A DNA stretch of 64,000 nt, taken from positions 248,001-312,000 of the forward strand of contig CANTAL010000100.1 of assembly GCA_947650365.1 (NCBI GenBank), given 5' to 3'. The translations under genes and the position numbers were made by a program. Shown in pieces: positions 12,831-25,776 of the stretch. The notes beneath the pieces are model-generated. The model was given only the letters and a program-made list of their open reading frames with translations. It was not told the origin of the DNA and searched no databases. The number at the start of each line of letters is the position of its first letter. Position 1 is the stretch's first letter. This DNA comes from Chamaelirium japonicum (taxonomy: Eukaryota; Streptophyta; Magnoliopsida; Liliales; Melanthiaceae).

Positions 12831-13413
12831 GTACGATCCATTCTAATTCATTCTCACAAATGTAACCTTTCTAATTCATTTGTACGATCCATTCTAATTC
12901 ATTCGCACGATCCATTCTAATTCATTCGTACGATCCATTATAATTCATTCGTATGATCAATTCTAATTCATTTGTACGATCCATTCTAATTCATTCGTAC
13001 GATCCATTCTAATTCATTCGTACGATCCATTCTAATCCATTCGTACGATTCATTCTAATTCATTCCTAAGATCCATTATAATTCATTCGCACGAATGTAT
13101 CTATTCCAATTCATTTGCACGATCCATTCTAATTCATTCCTATGATCCATTCTAATTCATTCGTACGATCTATACTAATTCATTCGCTCGAATGTATCCA
13201 TTCTAATTCATTTGTACGATCCATTCTAATTCATTCGCACGAATGTAACCATTCTAATTCATTCATACGATCCATTCTAATTCATTCGCACAATCCATTC
13301 TAATTCATTCGTACGATTCATTCTAATTCATTCGCACGATCCATTCTAATTCATTCCTATGATCCATTCTAATTCATTCATACGATCCATTCTAATTCAT
13401 TCGCACGAATGTA
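12250..13413 (-). repeat. Satellite block, - orientation
   Basis: Contains the ACAATGCGTTC module at about 12,370, many 28-bp variants with CGCACGAATG, and an HOR-2 copy at about 13,075-13,215. It ends at ATGTATCATACGAATG. Confidence 0.95.
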
Positions 13414-14091
13414 TCATACGAATGAATTAGAATGGATCATGCGAATGAATTAAAATGGATCGTACAAATGAATTAGAATGGATCGTGCGAATGAATTAGA
13501 ATGGATCGTACGAACAAATTAGAATGGATCGTACGAACGAATTAGAATGGATTGTATGAACGAATTAGAATGGATTATACGAATGAATTAGAATGGATAC
13601 ATTCGTGCGAATGAATTAGAATGGATCGGACGAACGAATTAGAATGGATCGTACGAATGCATTAGAATGGATCATACGAATGAATTAGAATGCATACATT
13701 CGAGCGAATGAATTAGAATGGATCGTGCGATGAACTACAATGGATCATACAAATGAATTAGAATGGATTCTAATCCATTCGTACGATCCATTCTAATCTA
13801 TATTCTAATTCATTTGCACAAATGTATCCATTCTAATTCATTCTCACGAATGTAACCTTTCTAATTCATTTGTATGATCCATTCAAATTCATTCGTACGA
13901 ATGAATAGAATGGATCGTACGAATGAATCGTACGAATGAATTAGAATGGATCATGCGAATGAATTAGAATGGATCATGTGAATGAATTAGAATAGATCGT
14001 ACGAATGAATTAGAATGGATCGTACGAATAAATTAGAATGGATCGCGCGAATGAATTAGAATGGATCGTACGAATGAATTAGAATGGATCC
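13413..14091. repeat. Satellite left of the insert: + / - / +
   Basis: '+' at about 13,413-13,768, '-' at about 13,768-13,899 and '+' at about 13,899-14,091. The switch at 13,899 (AAATTCATTCGTACGAATG followed by AATAGAATGG) recurs near 27,957 and 40,596 (J7). The last monomers before the insert end in GGATCCACC, the same variant as at 57,026. Confidence 0.93.
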
Positions 14092-14463
14092 ACCGTGGTC
14101 CATATCCTGTCCCACTTTGGAGAGGATATCAGCTGGCTGATTCCCTTCTCTCAGAATATGAGTAATTTGAAAGTGCCTAAACTGATTCAGCTTCTTCTGA
14201 ATATACTAAACTTGATGATAACAGTTCCAAGGGGTAGAATTAATGTTTTTAATATAGTTCACAGCTAAAAGAGAATCAGATTCAATCCATAACTGAGAGA
14301 TATTCAGATTTTCTGCATAAGTCAGTCCCTGCTCTATACCCTCTAATTCAACTTCAGCTATTTGCTCATGCCTAGATGGACCACAGTAACTCAAAATATC
14401 CTGGCCTTCAGAGTTTCTAAATATACCTCCAATCGAAGTATTATTCTCTTTAACAGCCCCATC
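14092..14463 (-). pseudogene. RNase H-like domain fragment of plant retrotransposon type, with one stop
   Basis: This is the only coding-like DNA in the window. Read on the minus strand from 14,463, one frame runs the full insert length of about 123 codons and starts with DGAVKENN. It looks like a type-1 RNase H domain of the plant 'RVT_3' kind, which cuts the RNA strand of RNA-DNA hybrids and is found at the end of many plant LINEs and in related host genes. Likely metal-binding acids are Asp1 (DGA), Glu39 (VELEGIEQGL), Asp63 (WIESDSLL) and Asp112 (HILREGNQPADILSK). The usual family residue three after Glu39 is Ala; here it is Gly42. Codon 86 (14,206-14,208) is TAG, and the frame stays recognisable after it, so this is a decayed copy. 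The residues before Asp1 are missing; the domain normally has a first beta strand there. No ATG starts it: the 62-residue open frame at 14,206-14,394 would begin at TTG, inside the domain. I see no poly-A, promoter or target-site duplication. Satellite orientation is '+' on the left and '-' on the right. Confidence 0.85.
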
Positions 14464-15272
14464 TATTCTAATTCATTCGTACGATCCATTCTAATTCATT
14501 CGCACGATCCATTCTAATGCATTCGTACGATTCATTCTAATTCATTTGCAAGATCCATTCTAATTCATTCGTACGATCCATTCTTATTCATTCATACGAT
14601 CCATTCTAATTAATTCGCACAATACATTCTAATTCATTCGTACGATCCATTCTAATTCATTCGTATGATCCATTCTAACTCATTCGGTGGATCCATTCTA
14701 TATACGACCCATTCTAATTCATTCGCACGAATGTATCCATTCTAATTCATTCGTACGATCCATTCTAATTCATTCGTACGATTCATTCTAATTCATTCGC
14801 ACGATCCATTCTAATTCATTCCTACGATCTATTCTAATTCATTCGCTCGAATGTATCCATTCTAATTCATTCGTTCGATCCATTCTAATTCATTCGCACG
14901 ATCCATTCAAATTCATTCGCATGATCTATTCTAATTCATTCGTACGGTCCATTCTAATTCATTCTCACGAATGTAACCTTTCTAATTCATTTGTATGATC
15001 CATTCTAATTCATTCGTACGATCCATTCTAATTCATTCGCACGAATCCGTTCTAATTCATTCGTACGATTCATTCTAATTCATTCGCACGATCCATTCAA
15101 ATTCATTTGCACGATCCATTCTAATTCATTCCTATGATCCATTCTAATTCGTTCGTACGATCCATTCTAATTCATTCGCTCGAATGTATCCATTCTAATT
15201 CATTCGTACGATCCATTCTAATTCATTCTCACGAATGTAACCTTTCTAATTCATTTGTACGATCCATTCTAG
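14464..15272 (-). repeat. Satellite block, - orientation, right of the insert
   Basis: The first 240 bp match the - side of the junction at 43,952 and 57,403: TAATGCATTCGTACGATTC, then CTTATTCATTCATACG, then CATTCGGTGGATCC at 14,681. HOR-1 follows at about 14,740-15,010. The switch near 15,272 (ATTCTAGTTAGAAAGG) is irregular. Confidence 0.93.
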
Positions 15273-16448
15273 TTAGAAAGGTTACATTCGAGCGAATAAA
15301 TTAGAATAGATCGTAGGAATGAATTAGAATGGATCATACGAATGAATTAGAATGGATCGTGCGAATGAATTAGAATGAATCGTACGAATGCATTAGAATG
15401 GATCGTACGAATGAATTAGAATGAATCGTACGAACGAATTAGAATGGATCGTACGAACGAATTAGAATGGATCGTATGAACGAATTAGAATGGATCGTAC
15501 GAATGAATTAGAATGGATACATTCGAGCGAATGAATTGGAATGGATCGTACGAATGAATTAGAATGGATACATTCGAGCGAATGAATTGGAATGGATCGT
15601 ACGAATGAATTAGAATGGATCATAGGAATGAATTAGAATGGATCGTACGAATGAATTAGAATGGATACATTCGTGCGAATGAATTAGAATAGATCATACG
15701 GATGAATTCGAATGGATCGTACGAATGAATTAGAATGGATTGTGCGAATGAATTAGAATGAATCGTATGAATGAATTAGAATGGATCGTACGAATGAATA
15801 AGAATGGATACATTTATACGAATTAATTAGAATGGATCGTACGAATGAATTAGAATGGATCATACGAATGAATTAGAATAGATCGTGCGAATGAATTAGA
15901 ATGGATACATTCGAGAGAATGAATTAGAATGGATCGTACGAATGAATTAGAATGGATCATAGGAATGAATTAGAATGGATCGTGCAAATGAATTAGAAGG
16001 GATACATTCGTGCGAATGAATTAGAATGGATCGTACGAATGGATTAGAATGGATCGTACGAATGGATTAGAATGGATCGTGCGAATGAATTAGAATGGAT
16101 ACATTCGAGCGAATGAATTAAAAAGGATCGTACGAATGAATTAGCATGGATAATAGGAATGAATTAGAATGGATCGTGCAAATGAATTAGAATGGATACA
16201 TTCGTGCGAATGAATTAGAATGGATCGTGTGAATAAATTAGAATGGATCGTACGAATGAATTAGAATGGATACATTCGAGCGAATGAATTAGAATAGATC
16301 GTAGGAATGAATTAGAATGGATCATACGAATGAATTAGAATGGATCGTGCGAATGAATTAGAATGGATTGTACGAATGAATTAGAATGGATACATTCGTG
16401 CGAATGAATTAGAATAGATCAGACGAATGAATTAGAATGGATCGTACG
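15272..16448 (+). repeat. Satellite block, + orientation
   Basis: Starts in an AAAGGTTACATTCG unit. It has three close GAACGAATTAG monomers at about 15,430-15,490, repeated GATACATTCGAGCG units, and a '+' HOR-1 copy at about 16,275-16,435. It ends at junction J9 (CGTACGATTCATTC). Confidence 0.95.
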
Positions 16449-17012
16449 ATTCATTCTAATTCATTCGTACGATCCATTCTAATGCATTCGTACGATTCAT
16501 TCTAATTCATTCGCACGATTCATTCTAATTCATTCGTACGATCCATTTGAGCGAATGAATTAGAATGGATCATGAGAATGAATTAGAATGGATCGTACGA
16601 ATGGATTAGAATGGATCATACGAATGAATTAGAATGCATTGTACGAATGAATTAGAATAGATACATTTGTGCGAATAAATTAGATTGCATCGTATGAATG
16701 AATTTAAATGGATTGTACGAATGAATTAGAATGGATCGTACGAATGAATTAGAATGGATCATGCGAATGAATTAGAATAGATCGTACGAATGAATTAGAA
16801 TGGATCGTGCGAACAAATTAGAATGGATCGTACGAATGAATTAGAATGGATCGTACGATCCATTCTAATTTATTCGTACGATCCATTCTAATTCATTCCT
16901 ACGATCCATTCTAATTCATTCGCACGAATGTATCCATTCTAATTCATTTGCACGATCCATTCTAATTCATTCCTATGATCCATTCTAATTAATTCGTATG
17001 ATACATTCATAT
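16448..17012. repeat. Short alternating satellite blocks
   Basis: '-' at about 16,448-16,548, '+' at about 16,548-16,857 and '-' at about 16,857-17,012. The switch at 16,857 is the perfect palindrome GGATCGTACGATCC. Those at 16,548 (ATCCATTTGAGCG) and 17,012 (GATACATTCATATGACTG) are irregular. The last '-' piece carries part of HOR-2. Confidence 0.9.
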
Positions 17013-18780
17013 GACTGAATTAGAATGGATTGTACGAATGAATTAGAATTGATCATACGAATGAATTAGAATGGATCGTGTGAATGAATTAGAATTGATC
17101 GTACGAATGAATTAGAATGGATCGTACGAATGAATTAGATCGTACGAATGAATTAGAATGGATCGTACGAATGAATTAAAATGGATACATTCATACGACT
17201 TAATTAGAATGGATCGTGCGAATTAATTAGATTTGATCGTACGAATGAATTTGAATGGATACATTTGTGCGAATAAATCTGAATGGATTGTATGAATGAA
17301 TTACAATGGATCGTACGAATGAATTAGAATGGATCATACGAATGAATTAGAATAGCTCATACGAATAAATTAGAATGAATCGTACGAATGAATTAGAATG
17401 GTTACATTCGTGCGAATGAATTAGAATAGATCGTACGAATGAATTAGAATAGATCGTACAAAAAAATTAAAATGGATCGTGCGAATGAATTAGAATAGAT
17501 CATAGGAATGTATTAGAATGGATCGTACGAATGAATTAGAATGGTTACATTCGTACGAATGAATCAGAATGGATACATTCGTGTGAATGAATTAGAATGG
17601 ATCGTACGAATGGATTATTATGGATCGTACGAATGGATTAGAATGGATCATACGAATGAATTAGAATGGATCATACAAATGAATTAGAAAGGTTACATTC
17701 GTGAGAATGAATTAGAATGGATCGTACGAATGAATTAGAATGGATCATGCGAATGAATTTGAATGGATTGTATGAATGAATTAGAATGGATCGAACGAAT
17801 GAATTAGAATGGATCATACGAATGAATTAGAATAGATCGTAGGAATGAATTAGAATGGATCATACAAATGAATTAGAATGGATCGTGCGAATGAATTAGA
17901 ATGGATCATACGAATGAATTAGAATGGATCGTGCGAATGAATTAGAATGAATCGTACGAAAGAATTAGAATGGATCGTACGAATGAATTAGAATGGATAC
18001 ATTTGTACGAATGAATTAGAATGGATCGTACGAATGGATTAGAATAGATACATTTGTGCGAATGAATTAGATTGCATCGTACGAATGAATTTGAATGGAT
18101 TGTGCGAATGAATTAGAATGGATCGTACGAATGAATTAGAATGGATACATTCGAGCGAATGAATTAGAATGGATCAAACGAATGAATTAGAATGGATACA
18201 TTTGTGTGAATGAACTTGAATGGATTGCACGAATTGAATTAGAATGGATCATACGAATGAATTAGAATGGATCGTACGAATGAATTAGAATGGATACATT
18301 CGTGCGAATGAATTAGAATGGATCGTACGAATGAATTAGAATGGATCATACGAATGAATTAGACTGGATCGTACGAATGGGTTAGAATGGATTGTGTGAA
18401 TGATTTAGAATAGATCGTATGAATGAATAAGAATGGATCGTACGAATGAATTAGAATGGATCGTACGAATACATTAGAAAGGATCGTACAAATGAATTAG
18501 AAAGGTGACATTTGTGAGAATGAATTAGAATGGATCGTACAAATCGATTAGAATGGATCGTACGAATAGATTAGAATGGATCGTACGAATGGATTAGAAT
18601 GGATCGTACGAAGGAATTAGAATGGATCATACAAATGAATTAGAAAGGTTACATTCGTGAGAATGAATTAGAATGGATCGTACGAATGAATTAGAATGGA
18701 TCATGCGAATGAATTTGAATGGATCGTACGAATGAATAAGAATGGATCGTAGGAATGAATTAGAATGGATCGTACGAATG
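17012..18780 (+). repeat. Satellite block, + orientation
   Basis: About 1.8 kb of '+' monomers. An 18-bp short monomer occurs near 17,136 (AATTAGATCGTACG). The AGCTCATACG marker is near 17,352, and AAAGGTTACATTCG units are at about 17,690 and 18,645. It ends at CGTACGAATGTATCC near 18,780. Confidence 0.95.
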
Positions 18781-19838
18781 TATCCATTCTAAATCATTCG
18801 TACGATCCATGCTAATTCGTTCATATGATCCATTCTAATTCGTTCGTACGATCCATTCTAATTCGTTCGCACGATCCATTCTAATTCGTTCGCACGATCC
18901 ATTCTAATTCATTCGGACGATCCATTCTAATCCATTCGCACGATCCATTCTAATCCATTCGTACGATCCATTCTAATCCATTCGTACGATCCATTCTAAT
19001 TCATTCGCACAATCCATTCTAATTAATTTGTACGATCCATTCTAATTCATTCGTATGATCTATTTTAACTCATTCGGTGGATCCATTCTAATTCATTCGT
19101 ACGATCCATTCTAATTCATTCGCACGATCTATTCTAACTCATTCGTACGATCTATTCTAATTCATTCTCACAAATGCAACCTTTCTAATTCATTTGTACG
19201 AGCCATTCTAATTCATTCGTACGATCCATTATAATTCATTCGTACGATTCATTCTAATTCATTCGCTCGAATGTATCCATTCTAATTCATTCGTACGATC
19301 CATTCTAATTCATTCGCACGATCCATTCTAATTCATTCGCACGATCCATTCTTATTCAGTCGTATGATCCATTCTAATTTATTCCTACGATCTATTCTAA
19401 TTCATTCGCTCGAATGTATCCATTCTAATTCATTCGTACGATCCATTCTTATTCATTCGTACGATCCATTCAAATTCATTCGCATGATCCATTCTAATTC
19501 ATTCGTACGATCCATTCTAATTCATTCTCACGAATGTAACCTTTCTAATTCATTTGTATGATCCATTCTAATTCATTCGCACGATCCATTCTAATTCATT
19601 TGTACGATCTATTCTAATTCATTCGCACGATCCATTCTAATTCATTCGTACGATCGATTCTAATTCATTCGCACGATCTATTCTAATTCATTCGTATGAT
19701 CCATTCTAATTCATTCGTACGATCCATTCTAATTCATGCATACGATCCATTCTTATTCATTCGTACGATCCACTCAAATTCATTCGCACGATCCATTCTA
19801 ATTCATTCGTACGATCCATTCTAATTCATTCGCACGAT
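18780..19838 (-). repeat. Satellite block, - orientation
   Basis: Carries GTTCGCACGATCC monomers at about 18,850-18,900, the CATTCGGTGGATCC variant at about 19,073 and a good HOR-1 copy at about 19,340-19,570. An open frame at 19,364-19,561 is that copy read through and is not a gene. It switches at CGCACGATTAGAATGG. Confidence 0.95.
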
Positions 19839-22800
19839 TAGAATGGATTGTACAAATGAATTAGAATGGATCATATGAATGAATTTGAATGGTTACATTC
19901 GTGCGAATGAATTAGAATAGATCGTACGAATGAATTAGAATGGATCGTACGAATGAATTAGAATATCTCATACGAATGAATTAGAATGAATCGTACGAAT
20001 GAATTAGAATGGTTACATTCGTGCGAATGAATTAGAATAGATCATACAAATGAATTAAAATGGATCGTACGAATGAATTGGAATGGATACATTTGTGCGA
20101 ATGAATTAGAATGGATCGTATATTCGTGCAAATAAATTAGAATGGATCGTACAAATGAATTAGAATGGATCGTACGAATGAGTTAGAACGGATCGTGCGA
20201 ATTAATTAGAATGGATCGTATGAATGAATTAGAATGGATCCACCGAATGAGTTAGAATGGATCGTAGGAATGAATTAGAATGGATCGTACGAATGAATTA
20301 GAATGGTTACATTCGTGCAAAAAAATTAGAATGGATCGTATGAACGAATTAGAATGGATCGTACGAATGAATTAGAATGGATCGTACAAATGAATTAGAA
20401 TGGATCGTACGAATGAATTAGAATGGATACATTCGTGCGAATGAATTAGAATGGATCGTACGAATGAATTAGAATGGATCATACGAATGAATTAGACTGG
20501 ATCGTACGAATGGGTTAGAATGGATTGTGCGAATGGATTAGAATGGATCGTGCGAATGAACTAGAATGGATCGTACGTATGAATTAGAATGGATCATATG
20601 AATGAATTAGAATGGATCGTGCGAATGAATTAGAATGGATTTACGAATGAATTAGAATGGATCGTACGAATAAATTAGAATGGATCGTACAAATGAATTA
20701 GAATGGATCGCTCGAATGTATCATACGAATGAATTAGAATGGATACATTCGAGCGAATGAATTAGAATGGATCATACGAATGAATTAGAATGGATTATAG
20801 GAATGAATTAGAAAGGTTACATTCGTGAGAATGAATTAGAATGGATCGTACGAACGAATTAGAATGGATACATTCGAGCGAATGAATTATAATGGATCGT
20901 ACGAATGAATTAGAATGGATCATAGGAAAGAATTAGAATGGATCGTGCAAATGAATTAGAATGGATACATTCGTGCGAATGAATTAGAATGGATCAAAGG
21001 AATGAATTAGAATGGATCGTACGAATGAATTAGAATGGTTACATTCGTGCGAATGAATTAGAATGGATCGTACGAATGGATTAGAATGGATCGTACGAAT
21101 GAATTAGAATGGATCGTACAAATAAATTAGAAAGGTTACATTTGTGAGAATGAATTAGAATGGATCGTACGAATGAATTAGAATGGATCGTACGAATGGA
21201 TTAGATTGGATCATATGAATGAATTAAAATGGATCGTACGAATGCATTAGAATGGATACATTCGTGCGAATGAATTAGAATGGATCGTACGAATGAATTA
21301 GAATGGATCGTGCGAATGAATTAGAATGGATCGTACGAATGAATTAGAATGGATCGTGCGAATGAATTAGAATGGATCGTACGAATGAATTAGAATGGAT
21401 ACATTTGTGCGAATGAATTAGAATGGATCGTACGAATGAATTAGAATGGATCATACGAATGAATTAGAATGGATCGTACAAATGAATTAGAATGGATACA
21501 TTTGTGCGATGAATAAGAATGGAGCGTACGAATGAACTTGAATGGATACATTCGTGCGAATGAATTAGAATGGATCATATGAAAGAATTAGAATGGACCG
21601 TGCGAATGAATTAGAAAGGATCGTACAAATGAATTAGAATGGATATATTCATGCTAATGAATTAGAATGGATCGTACAAATGAATTAGACTGGATCCTAC
21701 GAATAAATTAGAATGGATACATTCATGCAAATGAATTAGAATGGATCGTACGAATGAATTAGAATGGATCATATGAATGAATTAGAATGGATCGTACGAA
21801 TGAATTAGAATGGATCATATGAATGAATTAGAATGGTTACAATCGTGCGAATGAATTAGAATGGATCGTATGAATGGATTAGAATGGATCATACGAATGG
21901 ATTAGAACGCATTATACGAATGAATTAGAATAGATACATTTGTGCGAATGAATTAGATTGCATCGTACAAATGAATTTGAATGGATTGTACGAATGAATT
22001 AGAATGGATCGTACGAATGAATTAGAATGGATACATTCGTGCGAATGAATTAGAATGGATCGTAGGAATGAATTAGAATGGATCGTACGAATGAATTAGA
22101 ATGGTTGCATTCGTGCGAATGACTTAGAATGGATAATACGAATGGATTAGAATGGATCGTATGAATGGATTTGAATGGATCGTACGAATGAATTAGAATG
22201 GATCGTACAAATGAATCAGAAAGGTTACATTTGTGAGAATGAATTAGAATGGATCGTACGAATGGATTAGAATGGATCGTACGAATGAATTAGAATGGAT
22301 CGTACCAATGAACTAGAAAGGTTACATTTGTGATAATGAATTAGAATGGATCGTACGAATGAATTAGAATGGATCATACGAATGTATTAGAATGGATCGT
22401 ACGAATGAATTAGAATGGATCATACGAATACATTAGAATGGATACATTCGTGGGAATAAATTAGAATGGATCGTACGAATGAATTAGAATGGATCGTGCG
22501 AATGAATTAGAATGGATCGTACGAATGAATTAGAATGGATCGTGCGAATGAATTAGAATGGATCGTACAAATGAATTAGAATGGACACATTTGTACGAAA
22601 ACGAATAAATTAGAATGGATCATACGAATGAGTTAGAATGGATCGTACGAATGAATTAGAATGGATCGTGCGAATGAATTAGAATCGATCGTACGAATGA
22701 ATTAGAATGGATCGTACGAATGAATTAGATCGTACGAATGAATTAGAATGGATCGTACGAATGAATTAAAATGGATACATTTATACGACTGAATTAGAAT

Positions 22801-22990
22801 GGGTCGTGTGAATGAATTAGAATGGATACATTCTTGCGAATAAATTAGAATGGATCGTATATTCGTGCAAATAAATTAGAATGGATAATACGAATGAATT
22901 AGAATGGATCGTGCGAATGAATTAGAATGAATCGTACGAATGCAGTAGAATGGATCGTACGAATGGATTAGAATGGATCGTATGAATGAA
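19838..22990 (+). repeat. Long satellite block, + orientation
   Basis: About 3.15 kb of '+' monomers. It includes segment E copy 1 (19,950-20,270), a tiny '-'-like scrap (CGCTCGAATGTATC) near 20,710, AAAGGTTACATTTG units at about 21,120, 22,210 and 22,318, and an 18-bp monomer near 22,729. It ends at ATGAATTCTAATTCC (J6). Confidence 0.95.
19950..20270 (+). repeat. Segment E, copy 1 of 3
   Basis: About 320 bp running from a CTCATACG monomer, through GGTTACATTCGTG and GTATATTCGTGCAAAT, to GGATCCACCGAATGAG. Both end markers (19,964 and 20,236) recur at +39,507 with no net indel. Confidence 0.88.
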
Positions 22991-23310
22991 TTCTAATTCC
23001 ATTCTAATTCATTCGTACGATCCATTCTAATTCATTCGTACAATCCATTCAATTTCATTCGTACGATGCAATCTAATTCATTCGCACAAATGTATCTATT
23101 CTAATTCATTCGTACAATGCGTTCTAATCCATTCGTACGATCCATTCTAATCCATTCGTGCGATCCATTCTAATTCATTCGCACAAATGTAACCATTCTA
23201 ATTCATTCATATATCATTCTAATTCATTCGTACGATCCATTCTACTTCATTCGTATGATCCATTCTAATTCATTCGTACGATCCATTCTAATTCATTTGC
23301 ATGAATGTAT
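22700..23310. repeat. Diverged partial copy of duplication B
   Basis: Shares the order of the middle of duplication B: GATACATTTATACGACTG, the ATTCTTGCG monomer, the ATGAATTCTAATTCC switch at 22,983 (10,742 bp from 12,241), ATGCAATC and ACAATGCGTTC. It has an extra GTATATTCGTGCAAAT unit near 22,856 and more substitutions than the 33-kb copy. Confidence 0.75.
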
Positions 23311-24198
23311 CAATTCTAATTCATTCGTACGATCTATTCTAATTCATTCGTATGATACATTCTAATTCATTTGCACGAATGTATCCATTCTAATTCATTT
23401 GCACGATCCATTTTAATTCATTCGCACAAATGTATCCATTCTAATTCATTCGTACGATCCATTCTAATTCATTCGTATGATCTATTCTAATTCATTCGCA
23501 CGAATGTAACCATTCTAATTCATTCGTACGATTCATTCTAATTCATTCGTATGAGCTATTCTAATTCATTCGTACGATCCATTCTAATTCATTCGTACGA
23601 TCCATTCTAATCCATTCGTACGATCCATTCTAATTCATTCGTACGATCCATTCTAATTCATTCTCACAAATGTAACCTTTCTAATTTATTTGTACGATAC
23701 ATTCTAATTAATTCGTACGATCCATTCTAATCCATTCGTACGATCCAGTCTAATCCATTCGTACGATCCATTCTAATTCATTCGCACGAATGTAACCATT
23801 CTAATTTATTCGTACGATCCATTCTAAATCATTTTTACGATCCATTCTAATTCATTCGCACGAATGTATCCATTCTAATTCATTTGCATGATCCATTCTA
23901 ATTCATTCCTATGATCCATTCTAATTCATTTGTATGATCCATTCTAATTCATTCGCTCGAATGTATCCATTCTAATTCATTCGTACGATCCATTCTAATT
24001 CGTTCGTACGATCCATTCTAATTCGTTCGTACGATCCATTCTAATTCATTCGTACGATCCATTCTAATTCATTCACACGAATGTATCCATTCTAATGCAT
24101 TCGTACGATTCATTCTAATTTATTCACATGATCCATTCTAATTCATTCGTACAATCCATTCTTATTCATTCGTACGATCCATTCTAATTCATTTGTAC
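22990..24198 (-). repeat. Satellite block, - orientation
   Basis: Holds ATGCAATC and ACAATGCGTTC modules at about 23,055-23,130, CTCACAAATGTAACC near 23,665 and an HOR-2 copy at about 23,850-24,040. It ends at junction J8, shared with 43,333 and 56,593. Confidence 0.95.
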
Positions 24199-25776
24199 GA
24201 ATGAATTAGAATGGATCGTACGAATGGATTAGATGGATCGTGCGAATGAATTAGAATGAATCGTACGAACGAATTAGAATGGATCGTACGAACGAACTAG
24301 AATGGATCGTACGAATGAATTAGAATGGATACATTCGAGCGAATGAATTAGAATGGATCGTACGAATGAATTAGAATGGATCATAGGAGTGAATTAGAAT
24401 GGTTCGTACGAATGGATTAGAACGTATTGTACGAATGAATTAGAATGGATCGTACAAATGAATTAGAATGGATACATTCGTGCGAATGAATTAGAATGGA
24501 TCGTACGAATGAATTAGAATGGATCGTGCGAATGAATTAGAATGGATAGTGCGAATGAATTAGAATGGATCGTACGAATGAACTAGAATAGACACATTCG
24601 TGCGAATGAATTAGAATGAATCATACGAATGAATTAGAATGGATTGTACGAATGAATTAGAATGGATCGTACGAATGAATCGTACGAATGGATTAGAATG
24701 GATCGTACGAATGAATTAGAATGGTTCATACAAATGAATTAGAAAGGTTACATTCGTGTGAATGAATTAGAATGGATTGTATGAATGGATTAGAATGGAT
24801 CGTACGAATGGATTAGAACGCATTGTACGAAAGAATTAGAATGGATCGTACAAATGAATTAGAATGGATACATTTGTGCGAATGAATTAGAATTGATTGT
24901 ACGTATGAACAAATGAATAAGAAAGGTTACATTCGTGAGAATGAATTAAAATGGATCATACGAATGAATTAGAATGGATCATACGAATGAATTTGAATGG
25001 ATTGTACGAATAAATTAGAATGGATCGAACAAATGAATTAGAATGAATCATACGAATGAATTAGAATAGATCATAGGAATGAATTAGAATGGATCATACG
25101 AATGAATTAGAATGGATCGTGCGAACGAATTAGAATGGATCGTACGAACGAATTAGAATGGATCGTACGAACGAATTAGAATGGATCGTACGAATGAATT
25201 AGAATGGATATATTCGTGCGACTGAATTAGATTGCATCGTACGAATGAATTTGGAAGGATCGTACAAATGAATTAGAAAGGTTACATTTGTGAGAATGAA
25301 TTAGAATGGATCGTACGAATGAATTAGAATGGATCGTACGAATGGATTAGAATGGATCGTGCGAATGAATTAGAAAGGATCGTACGAATGAATTAGAATG
25401 GATATATTCGTGCGAATGAATTAGATTGCATCGTACGAATGAATTTGAATGGATCGTACAAATGAATTAGAAAGGTTACATTTGTGAGAATGAATTAGAA
25501 TGGATCGTACGAAGGAATTAGAATGGATCGTACGAGTGGATTAGAATGGATCGTACGAATGGATTAGAATGGATCGAACGAATGAATTAGAAAGGTTACA
25601 TTCGTGAGAATGAATTAGAATGGATCGTACGAATGAATTAGAATGGATCATGCGAATGAATTTGAATGGATCGTACAAATGAATTAGAATGGATAGTGCG
25701 AATGAATTAGAATGGATCTTACGAATGAATTAGAATGGATAGTGCGAATGAATTAGAATGGATCGTACGAATGATA
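24198..25776 (+). repeat. Satellite block, + orientation
   Basis: Begins with the J8-flanking order (GAATGGATTAG, GTGCG, then GAACGAATTAG monomers, then ACATTCGAGC at 24,331). One base is missing in a monomer at about 24,230. From about 24,777 it is duplication A copy 2. It ends at ATGATACGATCC. Confidence 0.95.

Noticed and set aside
14206-14394. A free-standing 62-residue protein gene inside the insert
   Set aside because: It would need a TTG start in mid-domain, and the same frame is readable upstream and beyond the stop, so it is one piece of a broken RNase H domain.
14092-14463. A complete transposable element insertion
   Set aside because: No terminal repeats, poly-A or target-site duplication, and only one domain is present. 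Satellite orientation differs on the two sides.
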